From: Leptasterias polaris
Taxonomy: Eukaryota > Echinodermata > Asteroidea > Forcipulatida > Asteriidae
Direction of reading: 5' to 3'
Length of the DNA: 64,000 bases
Assembly (NCBI GenBank): GCA_037783415.1
Contig: JAZGTN010000058.1
Location: forward strand, 2,020,001-2,084,000
In this document: one piece after another, positions 45,501 to 57,010 of the stretch
Position numbering within the stretch: the first letter of the stretch is position 1
How the letters are laid out: the number at the start of each line of letters is the position of its first letter
Program-made: the position numbers and the translations under genes
Notes under the pieces: model-generated
What the model was told of the DNA's origin: nothing
The model's input: the letters and a program-made list of their open reading frames with translations, nothing else
Databases searched by the model: none

Positions 45501-47494
45501 ATTCTCCCAATTATATTCACTATTGCGAAGTGAGATAAGTGATCTCAATATTTTGTCTAGCGCGCTCTAGTCTTTGTGCTCCGTACAATAGCTATTACAT
45601 GAAGTCTCCCAATCCACTTTTGTGAAGGTAGTAGTCGTCCCCCCCCCCTGTGGTAGTAGTAAATAAGCAGGACAAGTTCTTCCAGAACTATAAATTACAA
45701 GGAAAACTCTACTTAGAAGCAGTAGATGTTACTACATGGTGTTACCGCATATTAGATACTCTGTGAGTGTAATATAAGTTTTAGATACATTATGGTTGAA
45801 CAAAGATAAATTTGACTGGTGCAAATTCAATAATTTGCTGCTTTGATATTACACTTACGGTTGGTATGTCTTTATGTTTTTCTTATTTCTTAAGTTAAAA
45901 TTACATTTCTATAACAGGTCACACAACACAAAACCTCGCACACTGGTCCTGCAATGATTGTCTTGAACAATCTTCTCGAGAGGCAGGTGCATTTTTACAT
46001 TCGATGCTGCCGACCCCTGACGAAGGGTTGTCAAGGTATGCATTATATTCGTAGCTTCTTCTACAGCACATCTCTTACTTCATTGTGAAATGAGTATTGA
46101 TTTGTTCATTGAAAGTTGCATAACCCAACTGTCGCAGAGAATTTTGACAGACAATGTTTCAAAATAAAAGCTTTACAAAAATCTTTCAAAATTGTTTCAT
46201 TACATGCAACAAGTTAAAAGGTATAAACAAACATCATGGAAATGCAAGTTGAAAAGATTATCAGTTGATTGATAAAAAAAATAATTAAATAGACACCCCA
46301 TAATAACGTGACACAGACAATGCACAAGATACATGTTGTCTTCAAGCACATCATGTTTCACACAAGAAACATGCACATTTTTGGGTTAAAGTAAGATTTG
46401 GCAATTATGTTATATTATTGAATTTTTTTTATATTTTTTTTTATGACTGACTGCTTTGCTTTGCTTGTTTGTCTGTTGGTATGTTTGTTTGTTTTGCTTG
46501 TTTGTTCATTTGATTTTACCTGTTTGTCTTGTCACTTTTGTCAGTCCTTGTGTGTCTAGGCTGTTTTCCTACTGTACAAGCTCCGGCTTACCATAACAGC
46601 CGCATACACTCTCTTTTGCTTTTGTTCATTAACATATTTTCATTACATCTTTGTATTTTAATTATTTTGTTGATCTGTACTTTAATGAAGTGTTTTGACA
46701 TCAAGTGCGTGAATTAAATGTCATATTTAAATTTAATTGAATTGAATGTCTCCCTGAATTTGTCTCAATAAATCAGACTTTGACTACACTGCACCAACGT
46801 CAAAACTATTCCTGGGGCCAAATGGATCCTCCATCTCCAAAATAAGCCAGGAAACGGAAAGGACGTGGTATTCCCTTGGTAATGAGGGAATTAGATGCAC
46901 ACCAACTATAATCCGGAAGACCGCAGCAACCAAAGTAAGATAATGACTTGAATTAAGATGGCTGTTTTGTAATTGACCGACCCATTAAGCCCTGCCCTTG
47001 CTGTATTGACCAATCAGACACATCACTGCACAACAAAAAAGTGTGACGGAATTTTGACAAATACTTTAGTACATATTGCCCGTGCACAGTACGAACATTC
47101 TTTGAAGTAGTCCTTTACTACCTCTAGTTATATTGGTAAGCAAAATGATCTTTACATTTCTTTGACTATGAACAGGCTGTTAAGAGTCTCTCGTCTAAAG
47201 ACGCTGATGCGGTTGCTGAATTAATGGAACACCGGCCAGATACACAGAGACACTACTATGTGGCCAATCAGGCAGTACGGGAGAAAGTGCGTGCCTCATG
47301 CTGCTTATCATCCATTATGCAATCGGTAAAGAGTATTTTGCGTTTGACTGATATCTTAAAAGTTTCTCATTACATGCTTTGATAATTCAGAAGAACAAAA
47401 GACAGGTCTTACACCAACCAGACACCACATACACACACTTGCTTTATCAACATTCCACATTATGTTACCATTTAGACTGATACTCTTACAACTT

Positions 47495-47525
<31 letters not shown>

Positions 47526-50500
47526 TGCAGGATGAACTCGATGTTCCTGTCAAAGCTTCAGAGGCACATGTAAGCTGGTTTCATTCATAATCACAAATTG
47601 CATTTTATGTCCGAACATAAAATCACTTTTGAATTGTTGACTAACAAAATTTCCAGTCATGACAATTGTTGCTTCTTTATTTGCATCCAATCAGTCTGTA
47701 TCTTCCCATCAGGATTCTTGCTCGTTGACCCCAGAATCCAATCCTAATCTTCTTGTGGATCACAGCCAGGTATGAACTAAATTAAAAGAATCTGGATAGA
47801 TATTTATGAATGAATACAACTGCCAATTCTCTGTCATAGAAACATTGGTTTAAAGCTATTTAAGCAGTGTTTTTACTTGGTTTCATTCAAGATTTACATT
47901 ATTACACAGTTATAACTACAAACTTACTAGTAATAGTGTCTTCCTATTTTCCACACCATGCAAAGCTTCAAACATAACTTCTGGTCAAAAGCATCAGAAT
48001 TAAAATCGTGATCATAGAAATTTTCTCTGATAGTTCTCCGAGATAACTTATGACACGGACCCTAACTTGACGGCAGTACTTATTCTCTACAAACACTGCA
48101 CAGCTATCACAGCATTCTTGTGATAACAAGTTAGGTTGTGTAACTACATTACAATCGCATCTTTGTCAATTGATGTTAACCATTTATTATGTTTTGGTTT
48201 CACAATATATTTATAGATTGATGTGGAATCCTTTTACAAAGCAAAGAACCCGGAGCCAAGCATTAAACGCAAGAAATATACCAAAGTGCACGAGACGACC
48301 ATTTTGGAAGGGTGGCATGCGTTTGTGAAGAGTGGTGGGTCCAGATACATAGATGCGGTTAGTTGTATTATGCTTACAAAAACCTGCAAGACCATTGTTG
48401 TTTAATACATGCATTAGGGAACAATAGTGTGAGGACCCGGTCTTCACTACCAACCCGATGAGCCGCCAGATGAGTTCCGTTAACAGAAGCCAGCCACCAA
48501 CCAAGTTCATTAACACATATTGAAATCCGAGTCCTAACACTGTTGTTCCCATTAATAAAGCCATTTTTTTGAAAAAAAAGTTCAAACGGTCAAGGTTTGA
48601 AAATTTTGTTTTGTCGATAACTGTTTATTTGTTATAATCAAGTTCAAAGGCCACATTTTACTAAGTCTCTGAATGTAAAAGATACAAATATGGATTTGTG
48701 GGTTTATACGCGGGCCTGCTACATCAAAATTGATACATTCTCAGCGCGTGTGTGTGCAGGTCCAATGAAACTTAGATGCATGAATTTAAGACACAGCATA
48801 CAGTGCAAACACTAGTTGTACCCATTGTATGCTGGTTCAGGGGCTACTTTTTTAGTTTCTTGTTGTCTTATTGAAAGCGTAATTCCATTTTCCGCTCATT
48901 AAAACATTCTTATTCTTATATACTGTATTTGTATATTACTGTTTTTATGCAACAGGCTACATACATCAAGGTAAACAATGGCGAACTTATGTCAGCATTC
49001 AGTACAAAACAGCTGGCAGACAAGATACGCCACATGAAACGTAAGCATAAGGCACTCGTCAGCAGAATATTATATGATTATATTATATGATATTGCATGA
49101 TTATAGCTCTACAGAAATGTATCGAGCACTGTGAATTGTGATTAAAGACAATTTCATTTGATATATATATTATATGTATGATTGAATATTTACTATTTGG
49201 TCTGATTTCCATAGCTGAAAGTACCAGTAGCAACAGCACACATTCACAACCAAGGTAAAGTTTTATTTAAAAACGAACTCCATTTAAAAAACATCACTTG
49301 TACAGTTCCTGATGTCAGAAATATTATTTTTTTTTTTTTTTTTTAACACAAACATGTAACCTTTTTAATTCGTTCCCCTGTGAATTTACTATTTATTTAA
49401 ATCCTCTCATGCAGATACAGGCATTGATATCATCAATAGCTTCCTGTCAAAATTAAACAATACTTTAATGACCAAAACAAAACAGTTTGTTATCCTTATC
49501 TTAAGCATTATCAAGTATTGGTCATAAAATAATTATAACATACTGTAGTTTGTAAAATATGCACTTTAAAAAAAAAGTGCAATGACTCGTAATCTTTTCC
49601 ACCATTAAAATCTAGAAAGCGTTATGTGTGTTTGTCCATACAAATTGTAATGCTGTTTAACTGGAACTTCATTTCCACTGTGTCCAAATGTTTGTATTGA
49701 GTTTAGGGTTTGTTATCCATTTAAAGTAATTAAAGGCTTATTTTTCTTTCTTATAGAGTCCCCAAGCGTGTTCGGTGTGATGATGAGTAAGTAAAACAAT
49801 GGCTTAAAGTTGCTTGACCGTCTTTCGGTAAAAAAAAACCAAGAAACTTTGGAATTTGATGAGTAATTATTTGAGTATCAGCCATATTAGTGAAATCCTG
49901 TTCAGTTTTTATTTTTAAGAACAGAAAATAAAATATGTTGTAGAAACGTTTTGTTCGCATAAAGATCCTTGTTGGCCAGATATGATAGAGAAAAATGCTG
50001 AATAGCTAGTGAGAACTCATTCACATTGCAGTGTAGACACTTTGTGCCTCTACATATGAAGCCTTTAGTGTGAGCATGTCACGCAAACATTTGCAAAGTT
50101 CACTCTAGGGACCACCACCAGTCATGTGCTATGATGTCGGGATCCCAACAATAATTATTTTTTCATTGCTAATTACCTACCACTAATCATTGATGGATTT
50201 GTTGTGCAATATCTCGGTTGACAGCTTAGAACTTTCTCGGATCTTTTAATAAAATCCTTTGGTAAAAAAATAATAATAAAAATCAAGCTGAACAATTTTA
50301 AAGTAAGTAAACTAACAATATGGAAATCAAAATAAGGTGTAAACATCAATACGAGTACACGTGGATTGGTCGATTGTCAGGAGTTTATAGAAATATTTCT
50401 AGGCTCGAGTGTTCAATGCATGTATTTATCTTTGCTGTAGTGTCCAATGCATGTGATTATTTGAGCAACCATTAAAAAAGGGATTAGAAAAGAGGGTTTT

Positions 50501-52928
50501 GTTTTCTTTTGTGTGCAGGATAGCAATTTCAGCACTTACATCTGCCGACCTGAACACACACATGGAGAGAAACATGGGTTTGTTTCGAAGGATATTTACT
50601 GGCAAGGTCAGTTTGTTCGGATATTTGCTTGTACTTGGAAGGGTTTCATTTAAAAACAGTTGAAACTTCTTTTTTTTTAAGTCTAATTTTCAAGCTGATT
50701 TATTTCTGTATCCTTAAAAAATCTGTTATCCGTAGGAACAAAACATCAAATTCTTTAATGAGAAAATGTTTGTTATTCAATAGTTCCCTGGCAATGACTA
50801 GAAATGGTAATCAAAATATTGAGACCACATACATTATCCTTTGAAACAGTGAAGATTATTATATCAAGTCCCCTCCCCTCCTCCCGATCCACTTTGCGAA
50901 AGTAACCGGTAGTCCCCCAGGGTTCAAATCTGCAGTAGTAGAAAACAAGCAGGACAAGTTTTTCCAGAACTATATAGAAGGCCAAGTTTTTTCAGCTTAG
51001 TGGGTAATGTTGCATAGTGTTTGTAGAATGATGTTACATGGCTAAATAACATAATATACATATTAAAGAATTATAAATAAATGCATTGTATAAACTGTTA
51101 ATTGAGGCAGGCAGAAAGCTGGAGGCATGCACGCTACAAAAAAGGGGGCAACAGCCGAGGTATGCATAATAAGTTTGGCATAATTAGTTTGTTGCTTACC
51201 ATGGTCGAACATTCTTGGCGCGATTTAGCCCACCGTACTCCAGTAAAGGTGTTTCTGATCAGCAAAGTGGGGGTCTTGACAAGGGGGCTTACCCGATGAA
51301 TTGATAATTAAATTATCAATTCATCGGATAAGCCCCCTTGTCATTAACGGCACAAAATTTTGGTGCCGTTAATGACACACAAAACACATTAAGTGAAGTT
51401 GGGATGACTGGGGAGCTTAAATCGCCCCAAAAGTTTGAAGTCATGTGGTTCCTTTCGCCATGGCTTAATTTGTTGTTTTACTACTATGCAGTGTTTTTGT
51501 TCATATTGCTATTTCTTGTTGACACTTTTCTATTAATGTTATACGTTTGCTGATTCCTGTTGTAGCTGCATAAGTTTATTTGTTGCTATTTCTAAAGACT
51601 TGCTGATTAGTTTTGTTGATATCACACATTTACTTCCCATCATGCAGTTATTGATTTGTTGTCTCAATGAGGACATGAATTGATGTTACTGTTTTATAGT
51701 TAACCCCTTTTGATTCATTTTGTTGATATTATATAGTTCAGTTTGGTTGCTTACCAACATGCAGTTGTTGAATTTTCTCATGGAGAAAATTGATGTATTG
51801 GTACAAGATCCATCCAGCCAATAAGCTAATGTGTTCTTGATACAGGTTTGTATTTAATTACTGTAAATATTGTAATAACAGGAGCACCCTCTTGATCATG
51901 TGATTACCTCCTTTACCCATCAGCTAACAAATCAAACTAATTGAGGAATTTATAAATTGTTGGGCAATTATTGAATTGTTGGATTCTTTCACTGTTATTT
52001 TCAGGGTTTTTTATCACACAAATTTTGATTCCAGGCTATACGAGTTGGGCTAGTCATGCCTAAATCTTATTTATCAACCCTTAAATGTTATATTGGTGTT
52101 TGTTTAAATTTATGATCAATTATTTCAATGCTTTCTTATCTTATACTCATAGCTGATCTTCGATATGAGGTGTTCTCAGGTAACCCATTTACCGACGAGC
52201 AGCTTGATGATATACTGGCAAGACTTATGCAGGAATTCAGTCCTGGGAGCACTAAAGTAAATTGATCAGTAGTTTATCACTGCCCTAATAGCTGCAGCCA
52301 TCATTTCATCCACACACAAAAAGAAAAAGGATACCCCCTCAAAATGCAGTAAATTAATGCAACTGACGAAGAAATATTTTCTCCTTTTCAACACACATTT
52401 CAGTCAAGCATTTTATCAAAGGTAAACAGTAAAGTGGCTCATTTTTGTTTTGCTTTTTAGTCATAATGGTCTAAGCAATTTTATTAAAAATAAGAATTTG
52501 ACAAATGCCAATTGCGCAGTCTGGGGACGGTTGCTGCAAAGCTCAACTACTTACCGACAAGGTGTGCAAATAAGTAAAATAAGTATAGGCCACAGGTTCT
52601 CAGGTAGATTTTAGAAAAGGGCAAGATTGGACTAAACATGCATGCCGGAGAATTACCTTCACAACACCCCCACAATGCACACCCTCCACATCTACGGAGC
52701 CCCTCCAATGGAAAATTCTGGATATGCCACTGGTTGCAATAGTAATATCTCCATTTAGATCTACCTAAATAATAAATTTTTGATCATCATTTTCTAATGT
52801 TTTTACAGTTCCTGGATTATGTCTCAAAAGTTTTGCTTCAAGAGGCGTTGAGAAAACTTTGCCAGGATATCCTCGGAATCACCCAGAAGGAAGCAGAGCA
52901 GCTCCTCGAAGCTACTCCAAAATCTTAA
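36538..52928 (+). CDS. Gene 2: acidic / C2H2 / tyrosine-recombinase-like multi-exon protein
   Basis: Exons: 36538-36558, 37610-37645, 39002-39502, 39947-40077, 40938-41061, 41567-41702, 42379-42538, 42948-43177, 43974-44048, 44965-45143, 45918-46035, 46777-46934, 47176-47325, 47531-47569, 47695-47769, 48217-48357, 48956-49040, 49215-49254, 49757-49786, 50519-50606, 51111-51159, 52153-52256, 52809-52928. All phases agree and the sum is 2790 nt (929 residues plus TAA). Order: basic start, acidic repeats (20-186), two C2H2 fingers (about 194-270), basic linker, recombinase-like domain (about 319-665), then Lys-rich helical segments. AATAAA signals lie at 53050 and 53061. The first short exons and 51111-51159 are inferred mainly from phase and splice sites. 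The role is unknown; nuclear DNA binding is the safest inference. The gene lies about 11 kb downstream of gene 1 in the same orientation and shares its zinc finger - recombinase - tail order but lacks a SET domain. Confidence 0.75.
37965..38350. repeat. Degraded inverted pair of Penelope-like terminal sequences
   Basis: 37965-38090 (GGGGTGGTTCTGAAAAGAAC ... GATGCTGTATGCTGCTTAAG) is the minus-oriented terminal segment also seen at 9140-9245. 38200-38350 (CTTAAGCAGCATGCAGCATC ... GTGTTACCGCAAATCGTATT) is the plus-oriented one also seen at 10995-11165. The arrangement is the same as the large pair at 9086-11152 but shorter and more diverged. It lies in gene 2 intron 37646-39001. Confidence 0.65.
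38452..38925. mobile_element. Foldback MITE flanked by TTAA
   Basis: The arms (GAGCCCTCTAAGGTCAA at 38453, inverted at 38905-38924) pair imperfectly over about 120 bp, including CTCTAACCTTACGTTAAAGT against ACTTTAATGTAAGGTTAGAG. TTAA flanks both sides (38448-38451 and 38926-38929), as for piggyBac-type insertions. It has no ORF and sits just before gene 2 exon 3. Confidence 0.6.
39002..39502 (+). CDS. Gene 2 exon 3: acidic repeat region
   Basis: Phase-0 exon of 167 codons between TTTCAG and GTAAGT. It opens with four copies of a 15-residue unit containing ERGIVGEDDNEDAE (45 bp), then Asp/Glu/Ser-rich sequence, then about four copies of an 8-residue unit DASKNDNS (24 bp). It is strongly acidic with no predicted fold. 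The repeat units are nearly identical at DNA level, so copy number probably varies between alleles. Confidence 0.75.
39947..41061 (+). CDS. Gene 2 exons 4-5: two C2H2 zinc fingers
   Basis: Exon 39947-40077 encodes CSMCGLFYRYLPQHIQRQH (C-x2-C-x11-H-x4-H), followed by a basic helix ending KAREW. Exon 40938-41061 encodes YPCPYPQCYTRG and RLDVHLESQH (C-x4-C-x12-H-x4-H). Each finger lies within its own exon; the exons join in phase 2. The wide H-x4-H spacing matches the first finger of gene 1. The likely job is nucleic-acid or protein binding next to the recombinase-like domain. Confidence 0.75.
42379..47325 (+). CDS. Gene 2 exons 7-13: tyrosine-recombinase-like domain split by introns
   Basis: Exon 42379-42538 encodes FEEYIFASNGCNNSARRTAK, with further helices in 42948-43177 (typical of the SAM-like core-binding half). 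The catalytic half follows: VRNLLMLKLLLMQAPRPGVL with the box A arginine at about residue 500 (exon 44965-45143); HKTSHTGPAMIVL with a candidate lysine (45918-46035); TPTIIRKTAATK with box C arginine about 617 (46777-46934); and ELMEHRPDTQRHYYVAN with His642 and Tyr650/651 (47176-47325). R, R, H and Y are therefore all present, and Thr or Pro replaces the first His of HxxR. The QxPRPGxLxNxT style of box A is the one I associate with animal Crypton-like host genes. Six introns within the domain indicate long residence as a host gene. Confidence 0.7.
43340..43670. repeat. TGACGTCA repeat family member in gene 2 intron
   Basis: It contains AATGACGTCATGATGACGTC at about 43479 and TTGACGTCATCATGACGTCA at about 43624, plus the CACTTTTTGAAGTCGTATAT block shared with 60408. 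A copy of the 109-bp repeat follows at once (43735-43843). Confidence 0.65.
43735..43843. repeat. 109-bp interspersed repeat, copy 2
   Basis: Almost identical to 21908-22016 (GAGCTCTAG in place of GAGTTCTAG). Near identity between two introns of different genes indicates recent spread. Confidence 0.85.
45600..45760. repeat. Short dispersed element with GCAGGACAAGTTCTTCCAGAAC and ACATGGTGTTACCGCA
   Basis: The same modules recur at 2183-2330 and 50860-51040. The end ACATGGTGTTACCGCA also closes the Penelope-like arms, so these may be non-autonomous relatives. Confidence 0.5.
48217..52928 (+). CDS. Gene 2 exons 16-23: Lys-rich helical C-terminus
   Basis: Exon 48217-48357 encodes VESFYKAKNPEPSIKRKKYT and then TILEGWHAFVKSGGSRYIDA; exon 48956-49040 adds FSTKQLADKIRHMK. 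The pattern K-Y-T-x-x-E...W-x-x-F...K-Q-L-x-D-K-I resembles a SANT/Myb-like fold and parallels the tail of gene 1. Small exons 49215-49254, 49757-49786, 50519-50606 and 51111-51159 follow. Exon 52153-52256 (PFTDEQLDDILARLMQEF) and exon 52809-52928 (two amphipathic helices) could be a dimerisation or coiled-coil end. The TAA is at 52926-52928. Confidence 0.65.
51278..51375. repeat. Two adjacent hairpins in gene 2 intron
   Basis: 51278-51342 is an inverted repeat with about 32-bp arms and one mismatch (GACAAGGGGGCTTACCCGAT inverted as ATCGGATAAGCCCCCTTGTC). 51341-51375 is a second with 13-bp arms (TCATTAACGGCAC / GTGCCGTTAATGA). They overlap by two bases. It lies 120 bp after exon 51111-51159. 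Confidence 0.85.
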
Positions 52929-53049
52929 GGGTAGTGACAAAATTAATGGTTTTTAATCCGAAAGCTTACTTGGTGCAATATTTGTATTTGTTCTGAATTG
53001 CCCTTACCAGTTCCTGCATTGTTATCTAAAGAACTTAAACCTGACCAGT

Positions 53050-53066
53050 AATAAACAAGCAATAAA
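53050..53066 (+). terminator. Gene 2 polyadenylation signals
   Basis: AATAAA occurs at 53050-53055 and again at 53061-53066, about 120 bp after the stop codon of gene 2. This is the expected place for the 3' end, just before the palindromic repeat at 53083. Confidence 0.6.
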
Positions 53067-53082
53067 TATTTTAAATTTTTAG

Positions 53083-53275
53083 GTGTTCGTGCAACAAGCA
53101 CAAACACCTCTTGTTAGGTGTTCGTGCAACACGAGCACGAACACGGTTAAGCTGTAGAGAAGGGTTCTAGGGAAGATGGAGAAGAAGAAAAAAACAGACC
53201 AATATCAAGAGGTGTTCGTGCAACACTAGCACGAACACCTCTTGATATTGTTCTGGGTTTTTTTCTTCCAAGAGT
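53083..53275. repeat. Palindromic repeat tail with a perfect 21-bp hairpin
   Basis: Three versions of the AGGTGTTCGTGC / GCACGAACACCT palindrome occur within 170 bp. The last, 53201-53249, has exact 21-bp arms (starting AATATCAAGAGGTGTTCG) around a 7-base loop, with further imperfect pairing outside. The intervening purine tract matches 18940-19000. Confidence 0.8.
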
Positions 53276-56246
53276 GAATGGATTAACTCTTTGCATCTGT
53301 CTTTGCCCAATCCTTTACAAAAAGACCTGTTCTATAAACAGTCTGATTCTTCAATAAAAACATGACCATTACAAAAATACTAGTAATTACAAATACTGAA
53401 TGTCAATTAGAAAACTTTTAAATGGCTGCCTGGACTTTATTTTATTGACAGGAAAAAATGCTAAATGACAGGGGAAAAACAGCATTTGTAATACATTTTA
53501 ATGTTGCCCTGAAGATGGATTTTTAAAAATATTTTTATATTTTACATTTAAAAGTGTGGGTGGGATAATGAAAAAAGGTGGTACACACATTTTACCGAGT
53601 AAGCTTTCGGATTAGACTACAAGTTTTGTGTTGAAAAATGATTTCAAACAGTTTTAGAATACAAGTTTTGAAGTTAAAGCGTTGAGGCAGGTTTAAAGTC
53701 GCTTACTCATTTTAAGACAGGTTTTATAACAACAACATTTTGAATTTGAATAATGTTGAACAAGGTTTCATTTGCCTTGTGATCTGTTTGTGATCAATGT
53801 TTATATTTCAATAATGTGGATAATCGATTACAGAAAACACTGTTGTGTCAATAGTAACTGACGGCATTGACGATGTGTTTCATTGAGTGAACATGCTCTT
53901 ATAATGTGCATAACAATAAAATACTTTTGGGGAGGTTTCCCTTAAATCTTTTCTCCATGTTTAAACTATAGTAGGGTGTATGCAAAGCTGGTTTATCCCA
54001 ACATTAAACAAGAAAATGTCCAAATAGATCACTGGATTTTCATTGATTTTGTAACTGTTTCCATTAGCGCGATGGTTGGCCTGGTTTAGTTTGAAGTATT
54101 GCAATACAAGGTGTTAACCCACTTTCCATATAATTTATTCTAGCAAATTTATTTTAGAGGAAACCATTTCACATTCTTGTAATTTGCTTTAGGATGGATT
54201 ATACTATAATGAAAAGCTGGGGGTCCACCACTCTTACTCATCCAAAATTAATGTTATTTGCTACTCAATGAACTGCTGCATTTTCTAGTTGGTGTTCAAA
54301 ATCCATTGTTATTGTTGTCAATTGTTGGAGTATTCACACTTTAGGCATAATGTTATTAAGACGGTAGTTAACTAGGCCGATAATTGTTACAGATTTGACA
54401 TCAAATGGGCAAAAATGATCAGTCACTGTTGTGTTGACAGTCATCAGTCAGGAAGTACAGTCTACAAACCCACTGGCACATTTGATCCAGTATCATTAGG
54501 GTGTCACAGGGCCAGACATATTTCCATTAGCGCGATGGTTGGCCTGGTTTAGTTTGAAGTATTTTTTTCCCCCCATAAATCAGATCATCAGATTTATCAG
54601 ATTTATCTTTCCCATTAAAATTGTTGGTGGTATTGTCATTTTATTGGCATTGTCATTTTATTGGCATTGTGTTCATGAGTAGTTCATGTACATTGGTCAG
54701 ACAGGTCACGGTCATGCCGATGCATACATATTCATGGCACTTCATGGCGTTCGCTGGTGTAAGGCACATTTCAATTGATGACAATAATAAGTGATTTAGC
54801 CAGATGTTACATGTATGGTTTGTTGTTTTGAGAGTCATAACTTTTTATTTATTTGTCGTATATTTTCCGCGTGTTGGGGGGGGGGGGGGTCATAAAGAAG
54901 CTTGTATTTATATGGTTATTACTAGACAATTAGCAATGGTGAGCGGAGAATTTTGTACGGGTAAAATTGTACATGTACATGTACATTAACAGGGTTTTAA
55001 TATAACTTGTGACTAAATTCTTGTGCAATGTATTATTTGATTTAAACAATGTCTTTGTTGTACTCATGTATTTAGCTCCAAAAAGCACCATAACCACTCG
55101 TGATGAATTTTACAAAATGTGTTTGATTGTTTGAATTCAACTAAGTTAAAAGGTGAAACAGGTTTGGGGGAATTTAATTAAATTATCACTTGATTTGGTT
55201 GTGACCTCTGTTTATTTTCATAAATTGATGATGCAAAGCCCTAAAATGTTGTTTCTGTTAGTTTTTTTAACTGTGTCATGTGTTTCTTTATTATCCTATG
55301 TCTTTATCCCTTTATATATAGGCCTATGTTCATATGGCCTTTAGTGTTCAAATAATTCTTATCAGTCGCTTTATGCGGTACAGCAATGCGATCATGTTTC
55401 ATTTTATCAACCTCACACAGCCATCTTGTTGGTTAAATGTTTATTTGAATCAATTGGTCGACTTTCCTGGCCAGGGATTCCAGGGAAGAAATGCAAATGC
55501 ATATATTTCAAATTGACAGGATTGTTGATACATATCACTGGGTAAATTAATGAGGAAGAAAGCGTTGCATTACGTTAGATGTACACATTTTCCACTTTAG
55601 GCTGGACATACACAAAACACACTTTAAAAATGTGTCAGGTTGTGGTTAAATAAGTCCAATGAAAGTACTCTTGCAGTGTATATTTTGGAAAGTACAGATT
55701 GACCAAAATGAGCAATTTTATTTATTAATCCTTCCAATTTAATAATCTTTTCATGCTATTGGCATTTGGAAAAAACATTTTTCTAAAGAGCTTTATTTCT
55801 TATAGTCTTGAATCAGGGATGTATTACTCAAAGAATAGTGTCCAAATGCTCAACCACAAACTGACATGAAGGTGTGAATTACTGGAAAATTTAAAAAATA
55901 AATAAATCTTGCCATTTGACATTGTTTGTGACAAGAAAAATAACTAAAATTCATTACTGCAAAAATTGTGATCATAACTATTACATTCAGAAAGATATGG
56001 CCTCTGTATGTTACATGCCATTTTGCAAGTTTTTGGCACATCTAAGGTCACAGAGTGCAAACAACAAACTGACAATAGCCACACACTGACAAAAACCACA
56101 AATTGACAAACAATAATTGCTCAATCCACAGGCTGACAAAAAATGCATGAACTAGATTGTCAGTTTGTGGTAATTGATGCAAGGCTCAACCACTTACTGA
56201 CAGGGTGTGCACAAAAGTATGGGCAGGGTATTCCCTCCCCTGATCT

Positions 56247-56284
<38 letters not shown>

Positions 56285-56869
56285 TCATGTATTTCCACTT
56301 GATTGCTCTTGTATATTTGTTTATGTGTGTTGTGTTGTCATACTAGCCTTCGAGAAAGACTCTGCTAGGGTCGAAACGTCAGGCCACTAACTAATGTTTG
56401 CATTGATACCACAGGTGCTTTTGGTTGGTAAGCAGTTTGCACCAGCTAATTATATTTTCTTAAAATAAGAGATATTTAATAATGTCATCTTATGTGGTGG
56501 TAAACACTTAAGTTGTTATGTTTAACTAAGGATACTTTATATGACAGTAAAGAAAAGACTCCTAAACCAAATGCCAGTTGCTAATTGAACATTTATTTCG
56601 AGTCGAGGACAAAAAGCCATAAATACAAGTAAATATTTTCTGTATGTAAACAAGTAAAACTGCAACTAAAATGTCCAAATTACATTCTCTTAAAGAGACT
56701 TAAAAATTACACACCAATACGCAAATATACTTGGGAAGTCATGCAAAATAACAAACACAATTAAGTGACATAACAAAATTAATATGCCTTAAAAAAATCA
56801 CTCTACTTGACTCAACAACACTTGATCCAAAACACAGTTGCCCAACATTCGATCAACAGTTTTGCGTGG

Positions 56870-57010
56870 GTTCGAATCCCACCCGAGTGATTTGCCTGTG
56901 GATTTCTTTTTACAGAACTCGGGAAAGTACTGAGTATACAGTGCTTAACACACATCGGTGTAGGGTAAAAACAAAATGATAATCATTATCCCCGATGCAA
57001 AATTAACGTC
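56870..57010 (+). repeat. tRNA-derived SINE, copy 3
   Basis: Box-B-like GGGTTCGAATCCC followed by CGGGAAAGTACTGAGTATAC, AGTGCTTAACACACATC and CCCCGATGCAAAATTAAC. It is the best-preserved of the three copies in the window. Confidence 0.65.
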
